A DNA stretch of 6,903 nt from DAIOGN01 sp036745245 (GCA_036745245.1 DAIOGN010000153.1:1-6903); one strand, 5' to 3'. Shown: positions 1 through 6,331, counted from the first letter of the stretch. Translations and numbers: made by a program. Notes: generated by a model not told the origin, from the letters alone.

Positions 1-1
1 T

Positions 2-727
2 TGCGGAGCTGAGGGGCCGAGCAACGATCCCGTGGTGGAAAAGCTCCGAAACCGAATGGCCACCGCTGTGGCCCAGGCGAAAGGCTGCCGCGCGGAGGAT
101 CTGCTGTTTGTCGATGCGCGGGTGACCACAGGCGACTCCCGAATCGACCTCGCGTTTGACGAGGCCGTCGAAATGGCCCTCGCGGGGCAGGGCGCCTTTG
201 TGGAGTCAGGTTATTACATCACTCCGAAGCTGGGGGGCGATTTCAAGGGATCGGGAGCCGGTCTCAGCCCCGCCTACAGCTTTGGTGCCTTCGTGAGTGA
301 GGTGGAAGTGTACCCCCAGACGGGCCAGTTTCGTGTGGTGAAGGTGTGGGGCGCCCACGATTGCGGGCGCGCACTCAACCCACTGGCCGTGGAAGGCCAG
401 ATCGAAGGTTGCATACACATGGGTGTGGGACAAGCCGCCTACGAGCAGTTGGTGTACGACGGCGGAAGGATCGCCAACGCCAACCTCAGCGATTACCATA
501 TCCCCACGGCCCTGGAAACGCCCGAGATGGACGTGACCTTGATCGAGTCGCACGACGCCGAGGGGCCCTTTGGCGCCAAGGAGGCGGGCGAAGGGCCCAT
601 CCATCCGGTGTTGCCGTCCATAGGCAATGCGATATTCGATGCCGTTGGCGTGCGCATGTTCGAGCTGCCCATCACGCCCGAGCGTGTGCTGGCGGCGCTT
701 CAGCAGAAGGAGGCGGCCCTTGACTGA
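2..727 (+). CDS. Molybdopterin-binding (large) subunit of a xanthine oxidase-family enzyme, C-terminal part
   Basis: This is the C-terminal end of the subunit that holds the molybdenum cofactor and the active site of a xanthine dehydrogenase/4-hydroxybenzoyl-CoA reductase type enzyme. The frame is open to the left edge (first full codon at 2-4), so the gene starts outside the window; a GTG at 32 lies inside the domain and is not the true start. Visible family motifs are HDCGRALNP (codons from 356), which contacts the pterin, then GQIEGCIHMGVGQ, then GPFGAKEAGEG (from 563), whose second Glu (codon 590-592) sits at the place of the conserved catalytic glutamate. The end, FELPITPERVLAAL, is typical for the family. 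Only about 241 residues of an expected 700-800 are present. Its stop overlaps the FAD-subunit start by 8 bp, so the two are translated together. The family is certain. The 4-hydroxybenzoyl-CoA reductase-like assignment rests on the next gene, and the substrate cannot be read from this fragment. Confidence 0.93.
   Translation, partial: CGAEGPSNDPVVEKLRNRMATAVAQAKGCRAEDLLFVDARVTTGDSRIDLAFDEAVEMALAGQGAFVESGYYITPKLGGDFKGSGAGLSPAYSFGAFVSEVEVYPQTGQFRVVKVWGAHDCGRALNPLAVEGQIEGCIHMGVGQAAYEQLVYDGGRIANANLSDYHIPTALETPEMDVTLIESHDAEGPFGAKEAGEGPIHPVLPSIGNAIFDAVGVRMFELPITPERVLAALQQKEAALD
707..713 (+). promoter_or_regulatory. Ribosome binding site that fixes the TTG start of the FAD subunit
   Basis: AAGGAGG, a near-perfect Shine-Dalgarno sequence, lies inside the end of the upstream gene. 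It is 6 nt before TTG at 720. This places the start of the FAD subunit at 720 rather than at an in-frame ATG-like codon near 627 that would add 31 residues unlike the family. Confidence 0.85.
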
Positions 728-1667
728 AGCCGTCTATCATCGCCCGACCACGATGGCGGAGGCCGTGCGACTGGCCTCCCTGGCCGGAGGAGACACGCTG
801 TTTGTCGGAGGCGGCACAGATCTCCAGACGTACCGGAAACAACAGCTGGAGCAGAGGGGCCACCACATCGACTTAAGCGGCATTCGAGAGCTGCAGGAGA
901 TCGCCGTGATACATGATCAGCTGGTCATGGGTGCCATGTGCACACTGGATCAGCTGATTCGATCCCAGGTGGTCAGGGCGTGGGCGCCGCTGCTCGTAGA
1001 GGCTGCGAGCCAGGTGGCTTCACCCACTATTCGCCACACCGCAACCGTGGCGGGGAACCTCCTGGTCAGCAATCGGTGCACGTTCTACAATCAATCGCCT
1101 TCCTGGCGCGAGTCCGCGGAGTCGTGCCTGCGCGGTACGGGTCCCACCTGCCTGGCCACGGGCGGAAAGGACAAGTGCTTCGCACGAAATGTATCGGACA
1201 TGGCACCCGCGCTCATCGTCCTGAAGGGACGGATTGACTTGATGGACCAGCGGGGGGAGAGCGAGATGCCCATTTCGGATTTGTACGTGGCGGATGGATT
1301 GCGCGCCCAGGGAGGACTGCCGGCGGGTGCGCTCATCACCACCCTGCGGGTCAGCCACAGACCCGTCCGCTGGTACTATCGAAAGCTCAGGCACAGAGAC
1401 AGCAACGACTTCACGTCGCTTACGGTGGCAGGGGCGCTCCTGGACGATGGCACCACGCACGCGTGCCTCACCGGAGCGTCTGCGGCCCCTGTTCTCTTGT
1501 CCATCGAACCTGGATCCACGGCGCTGGCCGATGTGCAGAGCCAGGCCCGGCAGGCGTGCAAAGCCGTGGACAATGATCTGGTACCGCTCAAGTACCGCCG
1601 CCGGATGATAGATATCTACCTCGAGGAACTCTGGCAGGCCATCACGTGTGGACCCACGAGCCCATGA
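720..1667 (+). CDS. FAD-binding subunit with a [4Fe-4S] cysteine insert, 4-hydroxybenzoyl-CoA reductase beta-like
   Basis: This medium subunit (315 aa) passes electrons through FAD to or from the iron-sulfur and molybdenum centres of the complex. The N-terminal FAD_binding_5 domain (about 1-175) shows VGGGTDL (29-35) and TATVAGNLL (107-115), the two flavin-contacting loops. The C-terminal domain (about 185-300) matches CO_deh_flav_C. Right after the second FAD loop are Cys120, Cys136, Cys144 and Cys153, spaced 16, 8 and 9 residues apart, within a segment containing NRCTFYNQSPSWR and KDKCFA. This is the pattern I recall for the extra [4Fe-4S] cluster of the Thauera aromatica 4-hydroxybenzoyl-CoA reductase beta subunit (HcrB; Cys122/138/146/155). 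Xanthine and CO dehydrogenase FAD subunits lack it. The start is TTG at 720, chosen for a strong Shine-Dalgarno sequence at 707-713 and because the family begins at about this point. It overlaps the upstream gene by 8 bp and the next by 4 bp. The subunit type is sure; the true substrate is not known. Confidence 0.92.
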   Translation: MTEAVYHRPTTMAEAVRLASLAGGDTLFVGGGTDLQTYRKQQLEQRGHHIDLSGIRELQEIAVIHDQLVMGAMCTLDQLIRSQVVRAWAPLLVEAASQVASPTIRHTATVAGNLLVSNRCTFYNQSPSWRESAESCLRGTGPTCLATGGKDKCFARNVSDMAPALIVLKGRIDLMDQRGESEMPISDLYVADGLRAQGGLPAGALITTLRVSHRPVRWYYRKLRHRDSNDFTSLTVAGALLDDGTTHACLTGASAAPVLLSIEPGSTALADVQSQARQACKAVDNDLVPLKYRRRMIDIYLEELWQAITCGPTSP

Positions 1668-2836
1668 GCCACCAGACCACCATGAATGGCCTGACCAAGC
1701 TACTGGCGGCCTGGAATCGTGCACAGCAGGAGGGCGCACCGGCCATTCTGGCCACCGTGGTTCGCGTGAACGGCTCACACTACCGTCGGCCCGGGGCGCG
1801 CATGCTGGCGGTTCTGCCCGATCGACCGGTGGGCAGCGTCAGCGGAGGGTGCCTGGAGGCGGACCTGCTCGATCGGGCGACCACCGTGATCGGCTCGGGA
1901 GCTGCCGCGTTGGTGCATTACGATACCACGTCCGACACGGATCTTCTCTTCGGAAGTGGTCTCGGGTGCGGTGGAGAGGTGGACATACTGGTTGAATCGA
2001 TGTCCGACCGGTCGGCGGTGAGGTTTTTGGAAACCCTGAATACCTGCATCACCGGTCGGCGATGCCTGAGTGCGGCCACCGTACTGACCGTGGAAGGCGA
2101 TATCAAGGTAAGAGTCGGCGGCAGACTCCTGGTCGTGGAAGACTCAGCAGAGATCATCGGAATCGAGGATGAGTCCATCCTGTCTGACCTTCGGCGCGCG
2201 GTAGCTGAGGTGTCGGTCACGGCGCGGAGCAAGGTTTATCGCGTGTCAACTCCTTGCGGCTGGGGGGATGTGTATGTGGAGTTTCTCACGCCACCCGTGG
2301 CTCTGGCGGTGTTCGGCTCCGGTGAGGACGCCCGCGCGGTGTGTGAATTCGCTTCAACACTGGGCTGGCAGGTGAGTGTCTTCAGCCATCGGTCCACCCT
2401 GCTCACCAGGCAGCGATTCCCGCGTGCGGCCGCGCTGCACGCCTGCCGCCCGGAGGACGTGGGAGTGGACGGGCGAAACGGGGCGTTTGATGCGGCGGTG
2501 GTCATGACACATCAGTACGAGTACGACCGCACGCTGGTGACGACATTGATGGGAACCGGCATACCCTATATCGGACTGCTTGGGGCCGCTGGGCGTGCGG
2601 AACGCATGCTTGTGGACCTGGAAAGGCAAGGAACGATCCTGGACGAACGGTCACTCGATCGCCTGTATGCGCCCGTCGGGTTGGATCTCCAGGCCGAAGG
2701 TCCCGAGGAGATCGCACTGGCCACCGTGGCGGAGATTCAGATGGTGCTCCACGGCGGCTCGCCGGAATTGATGCGCCGCCGGCTGGGCCGAAAGCACGGG
2801 GTTGAATCGACCGCTGCGGAATATTCCGGAAGCTAG
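1664..2836 (+). CDS. xdhC: XdhC/CoxI family molybdenum cofactor insertion protein
   Basis: XdhC proteins bind the molybdenum cofactor, help its terminal sulfuration and hand it to the apo-enzyme; they are not part of the mature enzyme. This 390-aa protein has the two family domains. The N-terminal XdhC_CoxI domain includes ATVVRVNGSHYRRPGARML (about 30-48), GSVSGGCLEADL (57-68) and GLGCGGEVDILVE (99-111). Cys63 and Cys102 are the conserved cysteines. The C-terminal Rossmann-like XdhC_C domain starts at about 213 with FGSGEDA (217-223) and later carries MTHQYEYD and YIGLLGAAGRAERM. The length is normal. I start it at ATG 1664, whose ATGA overlaps the stop of the FAD subunit, a sign of translational coupling. 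An in-frame GTG at 1646 and an ATG at 1682 are alternatives; no clear Shine-Dalgarno sequence favours either. Position directly after the enzyme subunits supports a dedicated chaperone role. Confidence 0.92.
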   Translation: MSHQTTMNGLTKLLAAWNRAQQEGAPAILATVVRVNGSHYRRPGARMLAVLPDRPVGSVSGGCLEADLLDRATTVIGSGAAALVHYDTTSDTDLLFGSGLGCGGEVDILVESMSDRSAVRFLETLNTCITGRRCLSAATVLTVEGDIKVRVGGRLLVVEDSAEIIGIEDESILSDLRRAVAEVSVTARSKVYRVSTPCGWGDVYVEFLTPPVALAVFGSGEDARAVCEFASTLGWQVSVFSHRSTLLTRQRFPRAAALHACRPEDVGVDGRNGAFDAAVVMTHQYEYDRTLVTTLMGTGIPYIGLLGAAGRAERMLVDLERQGTILDERSLDRLYAPVGLDLQAEGPEEIALATVAEIQMVLHGGSPELMRRRLGRKHGVESTAAEYSGS

Positions 2837-2840
2837 CGGC

Positions 2841-3443
2841 GTGACCACCGCGGTTATACTTGCCGCCGGCGAATCCAGGCGTCTTGGCACGCCCAAACAG
2901 TTGCTCAAGCTGGGCGGCACATCTCTCATCGTCCGCATCGTCGAGGCAGCGCTCGAGTCCCGGTGTCGCGGTGTCACGATTACGGTGGGAGCCCATGCAG
3001 ACCGGGTGCGTTCTGAGGTAGAGCCCTACGACGTTCGCGTGGTCGATAACCCCGATTGGAGAGAGGGGAAGGCTTCTTCCATCCGAGTGGCCACTGACAT
3101 CGTCGCAAGGGATTTGCCACCCGTCTCCGGCATCCTGTTTCTCGCGTGTGACCAGCCGCACGTAACAGCGGCTCTGCTGAATGAACTCCTGCAGCGATTC
3201 GAGGCCTCGGGGGGCAGGCCTTCGGCATGCGCCTACGGAACTACTGTGGGCATCCCGGCCATCGTGCCGCGTCGACTGTTCGGGGAGCTCATGCGATTGC
3301 GCGGCGATCGAGGTGCGCAAACGATCCTGTGCTCGCCTGATGAGACCATCGAAAGGGTGCCGTTCCCGGAAGGCTTGATTGACATCGATGGTGCGGCAGA
3401 CGCTGCGGCCGTGGGCGCCGTGGCCGTTGACCCACCGGATTGA
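2841..3443 (+). CDS. mocA: MobA-like nucleotidyltransferase, probable molybdenum cofactor cytidylyltransferase
   Basis: This protein (200 aa) is predicted to join CTP to molybdopterin, giving molybdopterin cytosine dinucleotide, the cofactor form used by xanthine oxidase-family enzymes in many bacteria. It has the nucleotidyltransferase fold signature AVILAAGESRRLGTPKQLL at 4-22 (Gly-rich NTP loop and the PK lysine), NPDWREGKASS at 70-80, and CDQP (103-106) with Asp104 as the expected metal ligand. Further family motifs are GIPAIVPRRLF and RGDRGAQTIL. I chose GTG 2841, 4 nt after the xdhC stop, because the family normally begins right before the AVILAAG strand and GGAAG lies 8 nt upstream. 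A TTG at 2802 would add 13 residues and overlap xdhC. Guanylyltransferase (MobA) activity cannot be excluded by sequence reading, but linkage to an XdhC and this enzyme class favours MocA. Confidence 0.88.
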   Translation: MTTAVILAAGESRRLGTPKQLLKLGGTSLIVRIVEAALESRCRGVTITVGAHADRVRSEVEPYDVRVVDNPDWREGKASSIRVATDIVARDLPPVSGILFLACDQPHVTAALLNELLQRFEASGGRPSACAYGTTVGIPAIVPRRLFGELMRLRGDRGAQTILCSPDETIERVPFPEGLIDIDGAADAAAVGAVAVDPPD

Positions 3444-3459
3444 ACTCTTGCCGGTTCAA
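3434..3459. repeat. Overlapping inverted repeats at the end of the molybdenum operon
   Basis: TTGAAC (3440-3445) and GTTCAA (3454-3459) form a perfect 6-bp stem with an 8-nt loop, starting on the stop codon of the mocA-like gene. ACCGG (3434-3438) and CCGGT (3451-3455) form a competing 5-bp stem. No T-run follows, so an intrinsic terminator is not shown. The rest of 3444-3575 contains no gene I can support. Confidence 0.3.
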
Positions 3460-3558
3460 GGTGACGCGCGGGGTCCTGCCGGTCAGCGCAGAGTCTCGGC
3501 CTCCGCGCGATGGCCTATCCGTACATCGATCGCCATACCGCCAAACCGAGCCATGTCC

Positions 3559-3565
3559 TATCTTG
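3559..3565 (+). promoter_or_regulatory. Possible -10/-7 promoter element before the aldolase-dehydrogenase gene
   Basis: TATCTTG lies 10 nt before the preferred ATG at 3576. The same heptamer occurs in the toxin-antitoxin promoter at 5653-5659. If used, transcription would begin about 4-5 nt before the ATG, giving a nearly leaderless mRNA; this fits the lack of any Shine-Dalgarno sequence there. No good -35 box is visible, so this is weak. Confidence 0.25.
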
Positions 3566-3575
3566 CCCCCCGACC

Positions 3576-5588
3576 ATGAAGCATCGATTCGAGACACGCA
3601 GGGCGCGGCGGCTGTCCGGGCTGGATCTCCTGACGTACCTGTCCCGCGTCGTGGGCGAAGATGAATCACTGGTGCAGCACGGCGGCGGCAACAGTTCGCT
3701 GAAGGCGCGCGCGCAGGATTACTTCGGAAACGCGGTGGATGTCATCCACATCAAGGGCAGCGGGTCGGACATGTTGACCATCGAGCCCCGCGATTTCGTG
3801 ACCCTCAGGCTCGCGGAGACGAGGAGTCTGAGGAAGCGAAAGCTGAAAAGCGACGCCGACATGATGGCGTTCATGGACCGGTGCCTGCTGGATCCGGGGG
3901 TCCTTCGCACGGGCGGGCCGCGGCCTTCCGTGGAAACGCCGCTGCACCTCCTGGTGGATGCACCCTGGGTGCTGCACACGCACGACTACGCCACCGAGGC
4001 GCTCACCAACACCTCCAAGCCACGCGAGATCATCGAAGACCTGTACGGGAAGGACTTGCTCTTCGTCCCGTATGCCAGGCCCGGATTGCCGCTGGCCAGG
4101 TCGATTCCGAAGCTCAATGCAAAGCAGAGCAAAGGCCTGGTGCTCAGCAACCACGGCATCGTGGTGTGGGGCGATACCGCGGAGGAGTGTTACGAGAATC
4201 TCCACTCGGCCATCAACTGCGCGGAAAAACACATCGAAAGCAAGGGGCGAGCGAAGCGCGTGTTCCCAGCCGTCAAAGGCGACCCGAAGCGGACACGCAA
4301 GATCAGAGACCTTTTGCCCTCGTTGCGCGGAGAACTCGCCAGACGCGGCGGACCCGTGGTCCTTTCGTACACCGATGATCAGCCCGTACTGGACTTTGTC
4401 GGCTCCGGGTCGCTTGAGCGATTCGTCGCGCGTGGCATGGTCACGCCGGAGCACGTGCTGCGCGCGGGACGCAAAGCTCTTGTGCTCGAGCCGGGAGAGG
4501 ACGTGGCGACGGCGGTGACCGCCTACGAAAGATCGTACCGGCGATACTTTGCGGCCCACCAGCGCGGCCAGGACATGCTGCCCCCGCGGCCCAAGGTGAT
4601 CCTGCTACCGGGGCTTGGCATGGTGACCTCCGAGCGCGACAAGAAGAACTCCGATATCGCCCGCGACTGTTACCGCCACGGCATGAGGGTGATGGCGGGC
4701 GCTGAGCAGGTGGACAGATTCCGGTTTCTCGAGGATGCGGAGGTGTTCGATTTCGAGTACTGGGAGCTGGAACTGTTGAAGCTCAAGCAGAAGCCTCCCG
4801 AGCTGGCAGGGAAAGTGGCCCTCGTGACCGGCGCCGCCAGCGGCATCGGCCGGGCCGTTGCCGGGCGCCTGGCCGCTGCAGGAGCGCACGTCGTGCTTGC
4901 GGATCTGAATCCGGAGGTCGCGGGCGTTGCCGCGGAGCTTGGCAGCAGAGCCCTTGGACTGCGCATGGATGTGACCGACGAGTCGAGCGTGACGGAGGCT
5001 CTCGACCGGACCGTTCTGCACTACGGGGGTCTCGATATTCTCGTGTCCAACGCAGGCTATCTGGCGGCCGATCGCGCGGAGGACGTGTTCTCGCTTACGG
5101 GCAAGGAGATCAGACGCTATTTCGACGTCAACACGGTCGGTCCCATGCTGGTCACCCGAGAAGCCGCCAGAATCATGCGTGCCCAGGGGCTGGGCGGATC
5201 CATCGTGTTCAACGCCTCCAAGGCGGGGTATCTGGCCGGGCGTGGCCTGTCGTCGTACGGTGCGAGCAAGGCGGCCGAAATCAACTTCGCGCGCGCCGCG
5301 GCCCAGGAGCTGGGGCCCTTCGGCATCCGGGTGAACTACGTGAACGCCGACATGGTGGACACGCCCATGTTCCGGAAGCTGCTCAAGAAGCGGGCCAAAG
5401 ATGGCAAAGTGTCGGAGGCCGATCAGCTGGCAAAGTATCTCTCCCGCAAGGTTCTCGCGGGCGACGGCTTCATTCCGCCCGAGGCCGTGGCCGACGCCTT
5501 CCTGTTTTTCGCTTCAGACCGCTCGAAGCACACCACGGGCTGTGTGCTGACTGTCGACCGCGGGTTGCCAGAAGCGTTTCCGCGATAG
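3576..5588 (+). CDS. Bifunctional class II aldolase / short-chain dehydrogenase
   Basis: This 670-aa fusion has the architecture of bifunctional rhamnulose-1-phosphate aldolase/lactaldehyde dehydrogenase (RhaEW/RhaD-type, COG3347): a zinc aldolase splits a sugar phosphate and an NAD(P)-dependent dehydrogenase oxidises or reduces the aldehyde. The aldolase domain (about 15-270) has HGGGNSSLKA (35-44), IKGSGSDMLTIE (59-70), PSVETPLH (117-124) with Glu120, HTHD with probable zinc ligands His134 and His136, and NHG with His193 as third ligand. A middle region (about 270-410) contains TPEHVLRAG. The SDR domain (about 412-668) shows TGAASGIG (418-425), SNAG (491-494) and the catalytic Ser548, Tyr561 and Lys565 (YGASK). 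All key residues are present, so both halves look active. ATG 3576 is preferred because homologues begin close to this point; ATG 3510 would add 22 residues. Neither has a Shine-Dalgarno sequence. No rhamnose kinase, isomerase or transporter is nearby, so the substrate is open. Confidence 0.9.
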   Translation: MKHRFETRRARRLSGLDLLTYLSRVVGEDESLVQHGGGNSSLKARAQDYFGNAVDVIHIKGSGSDMLTIEPRDFVTLRLAETRSLRKRKLKSDADMMAFMDRCLLDPGVLRTGGPRPSVETPLHLLVDAPWVLHTHDYATEALTNTSKPREIIEDLYGKDLLFVPYARPGLPLARSIPKLNAKQSKGLVLSNHGIVVWGDTAEECYENLHSAINCAEKHIESKGRAKRVFPAVKGDPKRTRKIRDLLPSLRGELARRGGPVVLSYTDDQPVLDFVGSGSLERFVARGMVTPEHVLRAGRKALVLEPGEDVATAVTAYERSYRRYFAAHQRGQDMLPPRPKVILLPGLGMVTSERDKKNSDIARDCYRHGMRVMAGAEQVDRFRFLEDAEVFDFEYWELELLKLKQKPPELAGKVALVTGAASGIGRAVAGRLAAAGAHVVLADLNPEVAGVAAELGSRALGLRMDVTDESSVTEALDRTVLHYGGLDILVSNAGYLAADRAEDVFSLTGKEIRRYFDVNTVGPMLVTREAARIMRAQGLGGSIVFNASKAGYLAGRGLSSYGASKAAEINFARAAAQELGPFGIRVNYVNADMVDTPMFRKLLKKRAKDGKVSEADQLAKYLSRKVLAGDGFIPPEAVADAFLFFASDRSKHTTGCVLTVDRGLPEAFPR

Positions 5589-5621
5589 CTGTCGGCGAGC
5601 GTTGCGGACCCGCCCGAGATG

Positions 5622-5644
5622 TGTCAATAGTTGACATCTATTGA
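5622..5644. promoter_or_regulatory. Palindromic operator, probable ParD binding site
   Basis: Two overlapping perfect inverted repeats are seen: TGTCAA-TAG-TTGACA (5622-5636) and TCAATAG-N7-CTATTGA (5624-5644). They cover the -35 box of the toxin-antitoxin promoter. Ribbon-helix-helix antitoxins such as ParD usually repress their own operon from such sites, so this is the likely autoregulatory operator. The binding itself is inferred. Confidence 0.6.
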
Positions 5645-5658
5645 TATATCCTTATCTT
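5631..5658 (+). promoter_or_regulatory. Promoter of the parD-parE operon
   Basis: TTGACA (5631-5636), a perfect -35 hexamer, is separated by 16 bp from TATCTT (5653-5658). The region is AT-rich compared with its surroundings. Transcription would start near 5665, leaving a leader of about 15 nt. AAGGTGA at 5667-5673 is a good ribosome binding site, 6 nt before the ParD ATG. The rest of the 91-bp gap 5589-5679 shows no convincing terminator for the upstream gene. Confidence 0.7.
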
Positions 5659-5679
5659 GTGACTCAAAGGTGATAGCGG

Positions 5680-6030
5680 ATGGCCACCATAAACATTTCA
5701 CTCTCGGAAGAACTGAAACGATATGTCTCGGCTCAGGTGAAAGGTGGAGCCTACGGGAACGTGAGCGAGTTCTTCAGAAGCCTGATACGCAGGCACCAGG
5801 AACATGCCATCCAGGCGAGGCTTGAGCGCCTCTTGTTGGATGGCATCGAAAGCGGCAGCGTTGGCCCTCTGACCCGTTCCGACTGGGATGAACTCAGGCG
5901 CGTGGCTCTGGAACGCGCGCAGACTCAGATCCCCGCACCCGGTGAGAAAAAGGCCAAGCGTATCAAGAACGCGCCAGGCGCAACAAGACCTGGCCGAAAT
6001 CGCGGCGTACTACGGCGAGGCGTCAAGTGA
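5680..6030 (+). CDS. parD: ParD-family antitoxin (ribbon-helix-helix), with an abnormal C-terminal extension
   Basis: ParD antitoxins bind and neutralise the ParE toxin and repress their operon. Residues 1-45 form a ribbon-helix-helix DNA-binding domain: the strand ATINISLS, then helices with EELKRYVSAQV and VSEFFRSLIRRHQ. Residues 46-80 (ARLERLLLDGIESG, then RSDWDELRRVALERA) are the usual toxin-binding region. The start at ATG 5680 is supported by AAGGTGA 6 nt upstream and by the family's typical first residues. The frame runs 116 aa, longer than the usual 80-95. The last 28 residues (89-116) are very basic (11 Lys/Arg) and come from DNA that encodes the ParE N-terminus in another frame. One extra G at 5941-5942 would end the protein at residue 88 (PAPG, then TGA), a normal ParD length, so the tail may come from a frameshift or base error. 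The identity is secure; the true C-terminus is not. Confidence 0.88.
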   Translation: MATINISLSEELKRYVSAQVKGGAYGNVSEFFRSLIRRHQEHAIQARLERLLLDGIESGSVGPLTRSDWDELRRVALERAQTQIPAPGEKKAKRIKNAPGATRPGRNRGVLRRGVK

Positions 6031-6277
6031 TCTTGAGCTGCGGTTCCTCAAGTGCGCCGAGGTCTCCTGCAGACGGCTTGCAGCCATGCCCGCGCTGGGC
6101 GCGAAACTCGAGTGGCTGCGGGTCAGATTTGGCGACATCAGAGTCTGGCCGGTTCACGGATTTCCGAACATCCTGATCTACTATCGTTCGCAAGAGCCCG
6201 GCATTGAGATCGTCCGGGTACTGCATTCTGCCAGGCACCTCGACACGTTGTTTCCCCGGGAATACAGGCTCGAGTAA
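5942..6277 (+). CDS. parE: ParE/RelE-superfamily toxin
   Basis: ParE toxins commonly poison DNA gyrase and are held inactive by ParD. This 111-aa protein has the family layout: an N-terminal strand and helix with VSRTRQAQQDLAEIAAYYG (about 7-25), a second helix with LRFLKCAEVSCRRLAAMP, then the beta-sheet core VWPVHGFPNILIYYR, GIEIVRVLHSARHL and a final DTLF. No disruption is visible. I chose GTG 5942 because the family begins a few residues before the VSR strand; ATG 5888 would add 18 unrelated residues. No Shine-Dalgarno sequence precedes GTG 5942. The gene overlaps parD as now read by 89 bp, far more than the few bases usual for such pairs. The TGA at 5943-5945 overlaps this GTG as GTGA but is out of the present ParD frame. 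The target has not been shown for this protein; gyrase is the family expectation. Confidence 0.87.
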   Translation: MRKRPSVSRTRQAQQDLAEIAAYYGEASSDLELRFLKCAEVSCRRLAAMPALGAKLEWLRVRFGDIRVWPVHGFPNILIYYRSQEPGIEIVRVLHSARHLDTLFPREYRLE

Positions 6278-6278
6278 T

Positions 6279-6313
6279 TCGTCGAGGACGATGGATGCGG
6301 GCGATCCCGCCCG
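6279..6313. repeat. Two small hairpins between parE and the next gene
   Basis: TCGTC-GAG-GACGA (6279-6291) and CGGGCG-ATCC-CGCCCG (6298-6313) are perfect short inverted repeats in the 54-bp gap. Neither is followed by a T-run, so intrinsic termination is not demonstrated. They could be leader structure of the downstream gene or a weak stop for the toxin operon. No promoter is evident in the gap. Confidence 0.35.
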
Positions 6314-6316
6314 TCC

Positions 6317-6323
6317 GGGGAGA
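6317..6323 (+). promoter_or_regulatory. Ribosome binding site of the GWxTD-domain gene
   Basis: GGGGAGA lies 8 nt before GTG 6332 and supports that codon as the start. The encoded protein then begins directly with a signal peptide. Confidence 0.7.
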
Positions 6324-6331
6324 TTCAACCC

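Noticed and set aside
627..719. In-frame N-terminal extension of the FAD subunit from 627
   Set aside because: It lies wholly inside the large-subunit gene, encodes a Cys/Arg/Ser-rich stretch unlike the family, and a strong Shine-Dalgarno sequence points to TTG 720.
1020..1778. Long open frame on the minus strand (252 codons)
   Set aside because: Antisense to the FAD-subunit and xdhC genes; Arg/Gly/Pro-rich composition with no recognisable domain, as expected from GC-rich codon bias.
2802..2840. TTG 2802 as the start of the mocA-like gene
   Set aside because: Possible, but it adds 13 residues before the usual N-terminus and lacks a good ribosome site; GTG 2841 fits the family better.
2502..3320. 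Long open frame on the minus strand (272 codons)
   Set aside because: Antisense to xdhC and the mocA-like gene; no family motif, no ribosome binding signal.
3434..3459. Intrinsic terminator for the molybdenum operon
   Set aside because: The stem is short and no T-run follows; kept only as an inverted repeat.
3958..4518. Open frame of 186 codons on the + strand inside the aldolase gene
   Set aside because: Out-of-frame shadow with Ser/Arg/Thr-rich composition and no domain.
3666..4559. Long open frame on the minus strand (297 codons)
   Set aside because: Antisense to the aldolase domain, whose catalytic residues are all intact; His/Arg-rich shadow translation.
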